A DNA stretch of 64,000 nt from Aureimonas sp. SK2 (lineage in GTDB: Bacteria; Pseudomonadota; Alphaproteobacteria; Rhizobiales; Rhizobiaceae), in contig NZ_JAPZDS010000005.1 of assembly GCF_029813115.1 (NCBI RefSeq), forward strand, positions 186,001 to 250,000. Direction: 5' to 3'. A program made the position numbers and the translations under genes. The notes beneath the pieces are model-generated. The model had not been told where the DNA came from and did no database searches. It was given only the letters and a program-made list of their open reading frames with translations. Shown in pieces: positions 1 to 8,675 of this stretch (positions are counted from its first letter, which is position 1; each line of letters opens with the position of its first letter).

Positions 1-1
1 G

Positions 2-535
2 GCCACGCGCCTCGGCGCGGAGGCGACGCGCATCCTGGCGCTGACGGACGCGGCGCTGACGGGCGCGAGCCTTGCCGACTACCCCCTCCCCTTCTTCGAC
101 GGGGCGGGGGCCGGCGAGGAGGCGCCGCAGAACGCGCGCCTCCTCGCCCAGCGGCTGGCCCTGCAGGACGGGCTCCTCCTGGTCTGCCCGGAGATCAACG
201 CCGGGCCGCCGGCCGTCCTCAAGAACGCGCTGGACTGGACCGCCGCCGCCGGCACCGCCGAGCGCACGGAGCGCCAGCCCTTCGCCCGGCTGGTGGTGGC
301 GCTCGCCTCCGTCGGCCACGGCGTGGAGGACGGTCGCGCGGGGCTCGGCGCCCTGCGCGCCACCTTCGCGGCGCTCGGCGCGGACGTCCTCACCGCCGAA
401 TTCCGCCTCGCCCGCCCGGACGAGGCCTTCGACGCGAAGGGCCGGCTCCTGGACGCCGCGGATCGTAAACGCCTCGACGACTGGCTCGACCGCCTCCTCG
501 ATGCGACGCGGGCGCTGGGGCGCCAGGGCGGCTGA
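2..535 (+). CDS. NAD(P)H-dependent FMN reductase family protein (5' end missing)
   Basis: Reading frame open from the first bases of the window to a TGA at 533-535; the N-terminus with the flavin phosphate loop lies outside. The visible 177 residues contain YPLPFFD and PEINAGPPAVLKNALDW, which match the conserved flavin-contacting stretch of the SsuE/ArsH/chromate-reductase group of flavodoxin-like NADPH:FMN reductases (usually 180-200 residues). It is predicted to be a cytoplasmic reductase of flavin or quinone; the true substrate cannot be read. It is followed 71 bp later by an hdeD-like gene on the same strand. Confidence 0.75.
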   Translation, partial: ATRLGAEATRILALTDAALTGASLADYPLPFFDGAGAGEEAPQNARLLAQRLALQDGLLLVCPEINAGPPAVLKNALDWTAAAGTAERTERQPFARLVVALASVGHGVEDGRAGLGALRATFAALGADVLTAEFRLARPDEAFDAKGRLLDAADRKRLDDWLDRLLDATRALGRQGG

Positions 536-606
536 GGACGGCAGGGGGAACCATCTTCGCCACCTCTCGTTGGTCGGCTAGCAAACCTTGCGGGGAGAGC
601 GTTCCG

Positions 607-1176
607 ATGACCCAAGCCGCCATGCCGAACGACCCGGTCGAACGAGACGTCCAGCGCCACCTCCATGCGCACTGGAAGGGCTACACCGTCCAGGCCGTCC
701 TGATGATCGCGGCGGGCCTCCTGGCGCTGGTCGTGCCCTTCGCCGCCACGCTCGCCTCCACCCTCTTCTTCGGCTGGCTGATGATCGTGCTCGGCATCGT
801 CGGGCTGGTTGCGGCCTTCCGCGCGGGGAAGGGGTTCGGCGGCTTCGGCACGAGCCTCGTGGTCGGCATCGGCGCCCTGATCCTCGGCCTCCTGATCGTC
901 GCCCAGCCCTTTGCCGGCGCGGTCGCGCTGACGACGCTGCTCGCCGTCTACTTCATGCTGCTCGGCCTTGCGACCTTCGCCATGGCCAATGCCTTCCGCG
1001 TCTCGGGCGGCCAGTTCTGGCTGCTGGCGCTGGCCGGCATCGTCAATATCGGCTTGGCCCTGTTCCTGGTGGTCGGCCTGCCCGGCACGGCCGTCTGGGC
1101 CGTCGGCCTGTTCCTCGGCATTTCCCTGATCAGCTCGGGCGCGAGCCTTCTCGTCGCCGCGCTGCGCGCCCGCTGA
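607..1176 (+). CDS. HdeD-family (DUF308) membrane protein
   Basis: 189 residues with a short polar N-terminus (about 1-25) followed by about six hydrophobic segments rich in Gly, Ala and Leu, ending in a short basic tail. This pattern and length fit the HdeD/DUF308 inner-membrane family, whose E. coli member is linked to acid resistance; the molecular activity is not established. The ATG at 607 is preceded by GGGGAGAG about 8 bases upstream, which supports the start. It is convergent with the SDR gene (stops 4 bp apart). Confidence 0.8.
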   Translation: MTQAAMPNDPVERDVQRHLHAHWKGYTVQAVLMIAAGLLALVVPFAATLASTLFFGWLMIVLGIVGLVAAFRAGKGFGGFGTSLVVGIGALILGLLIVAQPFAGAVALTTLLAVYFMLLGLATFAMANAFRVSGGQFWLLALAGIVNIGLALFLVVGLPGTAVWAVGLFLGISLISSGASLLVAALRAR

Positions 1177-1179
1177 CCT

Positions 1180-1956
1180 CTAGACGTGCTGGCCGCCATT
1201 GATGTGGATCTCCGCGCCGTTGACGTAGGACGCCTGGCCCGAGCACAGGAAGTAGATGATGTCGGCGACTTCCGAGGTCTTGCCGAGGCGGCGCATCGGG
1301 ATTTGCTCGACGATCTTCTCCGTGCCCGGCGACAGGATCGCGGTGTCGATCTCGCCCGGCGCGATGGCGTTGACGCGGATGCCGTCCGGCCCGAAGTCGG
1401 CCGCCATCTCGCGCGTCAGCGAGGCGAGCGCCGCCTTGGATGTGGCATAGGCCGTGCCGGCGAAGGGATGGACGCGGCTGCCGACGATCGACGTCACGTT
1501 GACGATCGCCCCGCCCGCCGCAGCCAGCTCTTGGTGCAGGCCGCGCGCCAGCATGATCGGGGCGAAGAAGTTCACCTGGAACACGTCGCGCCAGACATGC
1601 ATGGGCGTGCGGATCGAATCCATCCGCGCGCCCTTCTCGGCCTTCGGGCTGATCGCCGCGTTGTTGACGAGAGCCTGGAGCCTGCCGCCGTTCGCCTGGA
1701 GCCGTTGGCGAATCTCCGACACGGCGTAGCCGACGTCCTCGGGGTCCGACAGGTCGACCTTGATGTGGTCCTCGGGGCCGGCCGGCCAGGGGCAGTCGGC
1801 GGCGAAATCCTGGCGCGAGCAGGTGATGACCCGCCATCCCTCGCGCGAGAAGCGCTTCACCGTCGCATGGCCGATGCCGCGCGAGGCGCCGGTCAGCACG
1901 ATCGTGGGGCGCGCGTCGGCGGGCGTGGCGGCGGCGTCGGGGGCGGCACGGGACAT
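1180..1956 (-). CDS. SDR family NAD(P)-dependent oxidoreductase
   Basis: 258-residue classical short-chain dehydrogenase. The cofactor motif TGASRGIG lies at residues 22-29, NNAA at 98-101, and the catalytic Ser156, Tyr170 and Lys174 (YxxxK) are all present. The C-terminus has the usual ING-type end found in 3-oxoacyl-ACP reductase-like SDRs. The cytoplasmic substrate is unknown and no pathway partner lies beside it, so FabG-like fatty acid reduction is only one option. It is transcribed towards the hdeD-like gene and diverges from the DUF1345 gene. Confidence 0.85.
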   Translation of the reverse strand: MSRAAPDAAATPADARPTIVLTGASRGIGHATVKRFSREGWRVITCSRQDFAADCPWPAGPEDHIKVDLSDPEDVGYAVSEIRQRLQANGGRLQALVNNAAISPKAEKGARMDSIRTPMHVWRDVFQVNFFAPIMLARGLHQELAAAGGAIVNVTSIVGSRVHPFAGTAYATSKAALASLTREMAADFGPDGIRVNAIAPGEIDTAILSPGTEKIVEQIPMRRLGKTSEVADIIYFLCSGQASYVNGAEIHINGGQHV

Positions 1957-2096
1957 GGAGGCACTCGCGATAGGGCGCCGGCGCGGGACGGTTGCGGCGC
2001 GTCGAAACTTCCTTTAGCCGATCCCTGCCCGCGCGCGAACCATCATTCCGCCGACCGAGCCATCCTGCGCGCACCGGGCGGACAAGCGAGCGCCCG

Positions 2097-2774
2097 ATGA
2101 CGGCCAAGCCCGGATCCCATACCTTCCACCGCGCCTTCATCCGCGGCCTGCGCGCCCGGCCGCGCCTGATCCTGGCGGCCGTGATCGCGGTGGCCGTGAC
2201 GCTCCTGGCGCCGCGCGGTCTCGACCTCTCGACCCGCATCCTCCTCGGCTGGGACGCCGGCGTCCTGTTCTATCTCGGCGTGATCGCCCGCATGATGCTG
2301 CGCTCGGCGGATGCCGGAGACCTCCGCCGCCGCGCCCGGCGCCAGGACGAGGGACGGCGTGCGATCCTGTTCCTCACCGGGCTTGCCATCGCCGCGAGCT
2401 TCGCCGCCATCGCGGCCGAGCTGCACGGGCTCGACGACCACGATCCGAACGGCTGGCGGCTGACTCTGGCCGGCTCCACGATCCTCCTGTCCTGGACGGT
2501 GACGCAGATCGTGATGGCCCTGCACTATGCCGGCGAGTTCTACTCGCGGCCCGACGCCGAGGGCGGCCTCGCCTTTCCCGGCGAAGACAGGACGCCCGGC
2601 TATGGCGACTTCCTCTACTTCGCCTTCACCATGGGCGCCGCCTGCCAGACGTCGGACGTCGCCGTCACCACGAAGAGCATGCGCGAGTTGGTGCTGGCCC
2701 ACACGATCCTCGCCTTCCTGTTCAACACCACGGTGCTGGCGCTCGCGGTGAATGTCGGCGCGAGCGTGATCTGA
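2097..2774 (+). CDS. DUF1345 family membrane protein
   Basis: 225 residues starting at ATG 2097; the frame is open further upstream, but that part reads as arginine/proline-rich noncoding sequence. The protein has hydrophobic segments near residues 20-65, 90-115 and 130-150 and a C-terminal pair, and the stretch YGDFLYFAFTMGAACQTSDV is characteristic of DUF1345, a pore-like family of unknown function. It resembles the pore region of two-TM potassium channels in spacing only, and no selectivity filter is seen. It lies 54 bp upstream of hrpB on the same strand. Confidence 0.75.
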   Translation: MTAKPGSHTFHRAFIRGLRARPRLILAAVIAVAVTLLAPRGLDLSTRILLGWDAGVLFYLGVIARMMLRSADAGDLRRRARRQDEGRRAILFLTGLAIAASFAAIAAELHGLDDHDPNGWRLTLAGSTILLSWTVTQIVMALHYAGEFYSRPDAEGGLAFPGEDRTPGYGDFLYFAFTMGAACQTSDVAVTTKSMRELVLAHTILAFLFNTTVLALAVNVGASVI

Positions 2775-2828
2775 TACCGGCGAGCCTTCGCTGGACAAGC
2801 GCTCCGCGCCTCGGGCAAGACGGCAGCC

Positions 2829-5312
2829 ATGCTGGCCGCTCCCGCCCTTCCCCACCTTCCCGTCTCCGACGTCCTCGCGCCCTTGAGCGCCGCCCTGATG
2901 GCCCATGGCGCCGCGGTGCTGGTGGCGCCGCCGGGCGCGGGCAAGACCACGCTTGTGCCGCTCCACCTCCTGCGGGATCTCCCCGCCGGCCGCATCGTTC
3001 TGGTCGAGCCGCGCCGGCTCGCCGCGCGCGCCGCCGCCTCCCGCATGGCCGACATTCTCGGCGAAGAGCCGGGCGACACGGTCGGCTGGCGCATGCGTCT
3101 CGACACCCGCGTTTCCGCCGCGACGCGCATCGAGGTCGTGACGGAAGGCGTGGCGACGCGCATGATCCTGTCGGACCCGGAACTCTCCGGCATCGCCGCG
3201 ATCCTCTTCGACGAGTTCCACGAGCGCTCGCTCGACGGCGACTTCGCGCTGGCGCTCGCGCTCGACGTGCGCGAGGCGCTGCGGCCCGACCTGAAGCTCC
3301 TCGTCATGTCGGCGACGCTGGACGGCGCGCGCGTGGCGACGCTGCTCGGCGACGCCCCCGTGGTGGAAAGCGAGGGCCGGGCCTTTCCCGTCACGGTCCG
3401 CCACCGCGACCGGGGCGCGGCGGAAGCCGTGGAGGACGCCGTCGCCGCGACGGTGCGCGAGGCGATCGGTGCCGGTTCCGGCTCGATCCTCGCCTTCCTG
3501 CCGGGCCAGCGCGAGATCGAGCGCACGCTGGAGCGCCTGGAGGGACGCCTGCCCGCCGACGTGATCCTCGCCCCGCTCTTCGGCCGGCTGGAGGGCGAAG
3601 CCCAGGATCGTGCCATTCGCCCGGCTCCGGCGGGGCGCCGCAAGGTGGTGCTCGCCACGACCATCGCGGAAACCTCGATCACCATCGACGGGGTGACCAC
3701 GGTGGTGGATTCGGGCCTGAAGCGGGCGCCCGTCTTCGAGCCGGCGACGGGCCTCCAGCGCCTCGAGACGGTGCGCGTGTCGCGCGCTTCGGCCGATCAG
3801 CGGGCGGGCCGCGCCGGGCGCACGGCGCCGGGCGAGGCGATCCGGCTCTGGCGGGCCGAGCAGACGGCGGCGCTGGAGCCCTTCGACCAGCCGGAGATCC
3901 TGTCGAGCGACCTGTCGGCGCTGGTCCTGGACGCCCTGGCCTTCGGCGTGTCCGATCCGGCCTCCCTCCGCTTCCTCGACCCGCCCCCCGGCCCCGCCGT
4001 GGCGGAGGCCCGCGCGCTTCTCAAGGAACTCGGTGCGCTGGATGCCGACGGGCGCATGACGCCCGTCGGGGAGGCGATGCGCGGGCTTCCCCTCCCACCG
4101 CGCCTGGCGCGCATGGTGGCAGGCGCGGCAAAGGGCACGGCTCGACGCGAGGCGGCCCGGCTCGCCGTGCTTCTCACCGAGCCCGGCCTCGGCGGCGCGG
4201 CGGTGGATCTGACCGAGCGCCTGCGCGCCTGGCGCGCCGACCGCTCGCCCCGCGCCCGCTCCGCCGAGCAACTGGCGGGGCGCATCGCCGCCGCCGCGCT
4301 TCCGCTCCTGCCCGACCTCTTGGACGACGACGATCCCGGCGCGCTCCTGTCGCTCGCCTATCCCGACCGGGTGGCGCTCCAGCGCGGCGGGCCGGGCGCT
4401 TATCTCCTGTCCAACGGGCGCGGCGGCGTCCTCGACCGGGAGCACGCCCTGTCGCGCGAGGCGGCCCTGGTGGTCGCCGATCTCCAGGGCGTTGCGACGG
4501 GCGCCGCCCAGCGGACGGGGTGCATCCGCGCGGCCGCCGCCATCGACAAGGCCCGCCTCGACGCCCTTCTCAAGGCACGCATCGTGGAGGAGGAGACGCT
4601 CGCCTTCGACCCCGCCAGCCGCTCGGTGCGCGCGCGGCGCGTGCGCCGGCTCGGCCGGGCCGTCCTTGCCGAGACGCCGCTGCCGACCCCGGCAGGCGAG
4701 GCGACGGGACGGGCGCTGATGACGGGCATCCGCGAGATCGGACTGCGCGCGCTGCCCTGGGGCAAGGACGGCGAGCGGCTGCTCGCGCGCCTGCGCTTCC
4801 TGCAGCCCGCCTATGGCACAGAGGCGGGCTGGCCGTCCTTTTCCGACGAGGCGCTGCTGGCCGAGCTCGAGGACTGGCTCCTGCCCTTCGTGCCCGGCGC
4901 CACCGCCCTGTCCCAGATCGGCGAGGGCGCGCTTCGCGAGGCGCTGCTCGCCCGCCTGCCCCATGGCGAGGCGCGCCGGCTGGATGAGCTCGCGCCCTCC
5001 CACTTCACCGCGCCGACCGGGTCGCACCTGCCGATCCGCTACGAGGCGGAAGGGCCGGTGCTCGCGGTGCGCGTCCAGGAACTGTTCGGCCTCGCCCGCC
5101 ATCCCGCGATCGCGGGCGGCCGCCTGCCGCTGATCCTGGAGCTCCTGTCGCCCGCCCACCGGCCGATCCAGATCACTCGCGACCTGCCGGGCTTCTGGCG
5201 GGGGTCCTGGGCCGACGTCCGGGCCGATCTTCGCGGCCGCTATCCCCGCCATTCCTGGCCGGAGGACCCGGCGAGCGCCCCGCCCACGGCCAGAGCGAAG
5301 CCGCGCGGCTGA
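2829..5312 (+). CDS. hrpB: ATP-dependent helicase HrpB
   Basis: 827 residues, the normal size for HrpB, a DEAH-type superfamily 2 RNA helicase. Walker A (GAGKTT) is near residues 37-42, the Walker B box reads DEFH near 128, and SATLDG (motif III) is near 160. The QRAGRAGR-type motif VI follows in the RecA2 domain, then the HA2-like domain and the HrpB-specific C-terminus. The cellular role of HrpB is poorly defined. The gene is followed by actSR. Confidence 0.95.
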   Translation: MLAAPALPHLPVSDVLAPLSAALMAHGAAVLVAPPGAGKTTLVPLHLLRDLPAGRIVLVEPRRLAARAAASRMADILGEEPGDTVGWRMRLDTRVSAATRIEVVTEGVATRMILSDPELSGIAAILFDEFHERSLDGDFALALALDVREALRPDLKLLVMSATLDGARVATLLGDAPVVESEGRAFPVTVRHRDRGAAEAVEDAVAATVREAIGAGSGSILAFLPGQREIERTLERLEGRLPADVILAPLFGRLEGEAQDRAIRPAPAGRRKVVLATTIAETSITIDGVTTVVDSGLKRAPVFEPATGLQRLETVRVSRASADQRAGRAGRTAPGEAIRLWRAEQTAALEPFDQPEILSSDLSALVLDALAFGVSDPASLRFLDPPPGPAVAEARALLKELGALDADGRMTPVGEAMRGLPLPPRLARMVAGAAKGTARREAARLAVLLTEPGLGGAAVDLTERLRAWRADRSPRARSAEQLAGRIAAAALPLLPDLLDDDDPGALLSLAYPDRVALQRGGPGAYLLSNGRGGVLDREHALSREAALVVADLQGVATGAAQRTGCIRAAAAIDKARLDALLKARIVEEETLAFDPASRSVRARRVRRLGRAVLAETPLPTPAGEATGRALMTGIREIGLRALPWGKDGERLLARLRFLQPAYGTEAGWPSFSDEALLAELEDWLLPFVPGATALSQIGEGALREALLARLPHGEARRLDELAPSHFTAPTGSHLPIRYEAEGPVLAVRVQELFGLARHPAIAGGRLPLILELLSPAHRPIQITRDLPGFWRGSWADVRADLRGRYPRHSWPEDPASAPPTARAKPRG

Positions 5313-5387
5313 CCGGGCCGCGACGATGGCCCCTGCGCGCGCGGGCCGCACCTTTGCGCCACGTGCGCCGCGCCTAGTTCGCCATGC

Positions 5388-6776
5388 ATGATGACGATCG
5401 CCAAGGCCCCTGATTTCGAAGCCGACATGCCGCTGGAGCGCCGCCTGTCGCGCGAGGGGCAGCGCGTGCGGCTGGCCACGCTCGTGCGCCTGCGCTGGCT
5501 GTCGATCGCCGGCCAGGCGGCGGCCTGCGTTTTCGTCGCTTGGGGTCTCTGGTATCCCTATCCCGTCTGGGCCTGCTTCGCGCTCATCGGCGTCTCGGTC
5601 CTCCTCAATCTGTTCCTGTCCACCCGCTACCGGAAGGCCGAGAGGCTGTCGGAGCGGCACACGGCGCTGATCCTCGTCTTCGACGTGGTGCAGCCGACCG
5701 GGCTCCTGTTTCTCACCGGCGGCATCCAGAACCCGTTCGCCGTGTTCCTGGTGGTGCCGGCGATGATCGCGGCGGCGACGCAGCCGGCCCGCATCTCGGT
5801 GGGCATCGGTGTCCTGGCCGTCCTCTGCGCCACGCTTCTCGCCTTCCTCCACCACCCGATCCCCTGGCCGGCGGGGCACAGCCTGGCCCTCCCCTTCCCC
5901 TATCTCGGCGGCATGTGGTTCGCGCTGACGACGACGCTCGTCTTCTCGACCTTCTATATCTACCGCGTGGCCGCCGAAGCCCGCGCCCTCTCCGACGCGC
6001 TGGCGGCGACCGAGCTCATGCTCCAGCGAGAACAGCACCTGTCGGCGCTCGACGGGCTGGCCGCCGCGGCCGCGCACGAGCTCGGCACCCCGCTCGCCAC
6101 GATCTCGCTGGTGGCCAAGGAGATGGGCCGCGCCGCGCCCGCCGACCACGGCTTCCGCGAGGACATCGACCTCCTGATCAGCCAGACCGAGCGCTGCCGC
6201 GCGATCCTCGGACAGCTCGCCAGCCTGTCCTCCGTCTCGGAGGAGCACCTCGCCAAGCTTACCCTGTCGTCCCTCGTGGAGGAAGCCGTCGCGCCCCATC
6301 GCGACTTCGGCGTCGACATTCGGGTGCGCGTCCTCGAAGCGTCCGGCCCGGAGCCGGTCCTGCGTCGCAATGCCGGCGTGATCTATGGGCTCGGCAACCT
6401 GATCGAGAACGCGGTGGACTTCGCGCGGTCCGAGGTGACCGTCGCCATGTCGTGGAACGAGACGCGGATCGCCATCGAGATTTCGGACGACGGCACCGGC
6501 TTCCCCCCGGACGTGCTGGCGCGGATCGGCGACCCCTACATGTCGATGCGCGACGAGGAGCGGCGGCAGTCGGGGGGCGGCCTGGGTCTCGGTCTCTTTA
6601 TCGCCAAGACGCTGATCGAGCGGTCGGGTGCGCGCATCCGCTTCGACAACGGCCAGTCGGACCACGCCACCGGCGCGCGGGTCGTCCTATCCTGGCCCGC
6701 GGAAAGCTTCGGCCGGCTGACCGTCGCGCCCTCGGCGGAGCCGGAGACGCTCGACCTTCCGCCGCCGCTCGCCTGA
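5388..6776 (+). CDS. actS: Redox-sensing histidine kinase ActS/RegB/PrrB
   Basis: 462 residues. About six membrane segments occupy residues 35-195, with the quinone-binding heptapeptide GGIQNPF at 111-117, a hallmark of RegB. The phosphoacceptor is His230 in HELGTPL. Cys270 lies 40 residues after it, the same spacing as His225 and redox-active Cys265 of Rhodobacter RegB. An ATP-binding domain with DDGTGFP and GGGLGLGLF follows. It should autophosphorylate under low-oxygen or reduced-quinone conditions and phosphorylate the ActR encoded next. Two ATGs (5388, 5391) are possible starts. Confidence 0.95.
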   Translation: MMTIAKAPDFEADMPLERRLSREGQRVRLATLVRLRWLSIAGQAAACVFVAWGLWYPYPVWACFALIGVSVLLNLFLSTRYRKAERLSERHTALILVFDVVQPTGLLFLTGGIQNPFAVFLVVPAMIAAATQPARISVGIGVLAVLCATLLAFLHHPIPWPAGHSLALPFPYLGGMWFALTTTLVFSTFYIYRVAAEARALSDALAATELMLQREQHLSALDGLAAAAAHELGTPLATISLVAKEMGRAAPADHGFREDIDLLISQTERCRAILGQLASLSSVSEEHLAKLTLSSLVEEAVAPHRDFGVDIRVRVLEASGPEPVLRRNAGVIYGLGNLIENAVDFARSEVTVAMSWNETRIAIEISDDGTGFPPDVLARIGDPYMSMRDEERRQSGGGLGLGLFIAKTLIERSGARIRFDNGQSDHATGARVVLSWPAESFGRLTVAPSAEPETLDLPPPLA

Positions 6777-6876
6777 GCCCACCCCCACAAAGACATCGCA
6801 CGCGACCAATTGTCTCGCGTGCCGGTTGATAAGCCAGCCGGACGACGTATCTTTCGGAGGAGGAAGGAACGACCCG

Positions 6877-7437
6877 ATGCTTCACGAACAGACTGCCGCC
6901 CCGCAGCCGGGCGAAGACCGCACGATGCTCCTGGTGGACGACGACCGCCCCTTCGTCGGTCGTATGGCCCGCGCCCTGGAGCAGAGGGGGTTCGAGGTCC
7001 GAACCACCGAGACCGTTTCGGAAGGGCTCGCAGCCTTGAAGGCCCAGGCGCCGGCCTATGCCGTGGTGGACCTCCGGCTCGGCCTCGGCAACGGGCTCGA
7101 CGTGATCGAGGCCCTGCGCCGCCAGCGGCCGGGCGCCCGCGCCGTCGTGCTCACCGGCTACGGAAACATCGCGACCGCCGTCAACGCGGTGAAGCTCGGC
7201 GCCATCGACTATCTCGCCAAGCCCGCCGACGCCGACGAGGTGATCGCCGCCCTGACGCGCGATCCGGAGGCCAAGGCCGAGCCGCCGGAGAACCCGATGT
7301 CGGCCGACCGCATCCGCTGGGAACACATCCAGCGCATCTACGAGATGTGCGACCGCAACGTGTCGGAGACGGCCCGGCGCCTGTCCATGCACCGGCGCAC
7401 GCTCCAGCGGATCCTCGCCAAGCGCGCCCCGCGCTGA
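6877..7437 (+). CDS. actR: Response regulator ActR/RegA/PrrA
   Basis: 186 residues from ATG 6877, chosen because of the strong Shine-Dalgarno GGAGGAGGAAGG at 6856-6867; an upstream in-frame ATG at 6826 lacks one. The N-terminal receiver has the acidic DDD cluster near 21-23 and phospho-acceptor Asp65. The C-terminal Fis-type helix-turn-helix (NVSETARRLSMHRRTLQRI) is nearly invariant in the RegA family. It is expected to control respiration, carbon and nitrogen fixation or dehydrogenase genes in response to ActS. It lies 100 bp after actS. Confidence 0.95.
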   Translation: MLHEQTAAPQPGEDRTMLLVDDDRPFVGRMARALEQRGFEVRTTETVSEGLAALKAQAPAYAVVDLRLGLGNGLDVIEALRRQRPGARAVVLTGYGNIATAVNAVKLGAIDYLAKPADADEVIAALTRDPEAKAEPPENPMSADRIRWEHIQRIYEMCDRNVSETARRLSMHRRTLQRILAKRAPR

Positions 7438-7444
7438 CGATCGG

Positions 7445-7942
7445 TCAGTCCGCGGCCTCGCCGGTCATGTAGGGATTGGCGACCCATTCGGCCTGGAGCA
7501 GGCGGTCCGAGGCGAGCCGCGCGAAGCGCAGCGTCAGCGCCTTGCGCGTGGCGGGGGGCATCTTCGTCTCGGGCGCCTCGCGCAGAATCTCGGCGCCGTA
7601 GCCGTCGGAGAGGATCAGCCCGCAGTCTTCGGGAAAGATATCGGTCGGCACGCCCGGATGCGTGGCGAAATACAGCCGGTCGCAATGCAGCCGATAGTCC
7701 GGCCATTTGCGGTCGACGCGGAAGTCCTCGATCGAGGACTTGATCTCGACGATGGAGAACTCGCCCTTTTCCGACAGGCAGAGAAGGTCGGCCCGCCGCC
7801 CGGAAACCAGCGGAATCTCGGGCAGGACGGACACCCGCATCTGGATCATCAGTCGCTGGACGCCGCGCCGGACCAGCATGGCCCGCTCGGACTGGCGTCC
7901 GTCCACCAGGGGATCGCGGCGAAAGGGGGAGACGATCGGCAT
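7445..7942 (-). CDS. mmcB: MmcB family DNA repair protein
   Basis: 165 residues. The central stretch RRADLLCLSEKGEFSIVEIK carries a PD-(D/E)xK-like nuclease pattern (Asp, then Glu-x-Lys in VEIKSS) typical of MmcB, a repair protein of Caulobacter and relatives known from mitomycin C sensitivity. It is predicted to be a cytoplasmic nuclease acting in DNA damage repair. It is convergent with actR (7 bp between stops). Confidence in the family is good; the substrate is not known. Confidence 0.85.
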   Translation of the reverse strand: MPIVSPFRRDPLVDGRQSERAMLVRRGVQRLMIQMRVSVLPEIPLVSGRRADLLCLSEKGEFSIVEIKSSIEDFRVDRKWPDYRLHCDRLYFATHPGVPTDIFPEDCGLILSDGYGAEILREAPETKMPPATRKALTLRFARLASDRLLQAEWVANPYMTGEAAD

Positions 7943-8026
7943 GCCCTTCGACTAGCCGGGAAAGGCCAACCAAATCAAGGGGCCGCGAGAAACGAATCGG
8001 AAACGCCGCAGGCTCCGGCTTCCGGT

Positions 8027-8437
8027 TCAGATCGCCGGGCGTGCGACGCGCGCGCCTTCGTTCGGCATCTCGTCCAGCACCGGCCAGCCGCGCGGACAAG
8101 CCGGCGCGGCCTCGTCCATCAGCCCCGCGAGCGCCCGGCGCAGGGTCTGGAGTTCCTCGATCTTCCGATCGATCTCGCGCACGCGCCGCCGGGCCAGGCG
8201 CTGCGCCTCGTCGCGCCGCGCGCCGGGGGCGAAGACGGCGAGCAGCCGCCGCGTCTCGTCCAGCGGGAAGCCGAGGGAGAGCGAGCGCTGGATGAAGCGC
8301 AGGACCTGGACGTCCCGCTCGGCATAGTCGCGATACCCGTTGGAGGCGCGCGCCGGCTTCACGAGACCCATGTCCTCGTAGTTCCGGATCGTCTTGGCCG
8401 GCAGGCCGGAGCGCCGCGCCGCTTCGCCGATATTCAT
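8027..8437 (-). CDS. MerR family transcriptional regulator, CueR/HmrR-like with altered metal loop
   Basis: 136 residues. The N-terminal winged helix (MNIGEAARRSGLPAKTIRNY) and the R-S-LSLGF segment place it in the CueR/HmrR branch of MerR regulators, followed by a dimerisation helix at about 78-107. CueR-type sensors bind Cu(I) with two Cys eight residues apart at the end of this helix. Here the region reads APACPRGWPVLDE: only Cys114 is present, and Trp stands where the usual CPIL cysteine would align. No copper exporter lies beside it. It may sense a different ligand or have lost metal binding. Confidence 0.85.
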   Translation of the reverse strand: MNIGEAARRSGLPAKTIRNYEDMGLVKPARASNGYRDYAERDVQVLRFIQRSLSLGFPLDETRRLLAVFAPGARRDEAQRLARRRVREIDRKIEELQTLRRALAGLMDEAAPACPRGWPVLDEMPNEGARVARPAI

Positions 8438-8474
8438 CCGAAGTCCCCGCTCGTCCTTGAACTTCGTCCCTCAG

Positions 8475-8494
8475 CCCTGAACTGGAACCCAGGG
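8475..8494. promoter_or_regulatory. Possible operator dyad upstream of the MerR-type gene
   Basis: CCCTG and CAGGG are separated by 10 bases, 38 bp upstream of the regulator start. MerR-family operators are dyads of about this span within the promoter and often autoregulate. The arms are short, so this is only a candidate. Confidence 0.2.
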
Positions 8495-8675
8495 TGCGAC
8501 CGTCAACTGTGGTGAGGGGGCAACAAGGACAATCTTAACCATAAGAGGGTCTACTCCTCTCGTTGCCACGCGACTCGGCGGGGCGTACCAGAGGGAGGCC
8601 TCCGACGGGGGACTGCCTGTCCTGGGAGCCCGTCACGCCTGGCCGTCATGCCCTCGCAGCCGCACCGGACGCTCC

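Noticed and set aside
2043..6665. 1540-codon open frame on the minus strand opposite hrpB and actS
   Set aside because: Composition is Arg/Gly/His-rich without any domain pattern, and the plus strand here encodes two clear full-length proteins. It is a GC-driven shadow.
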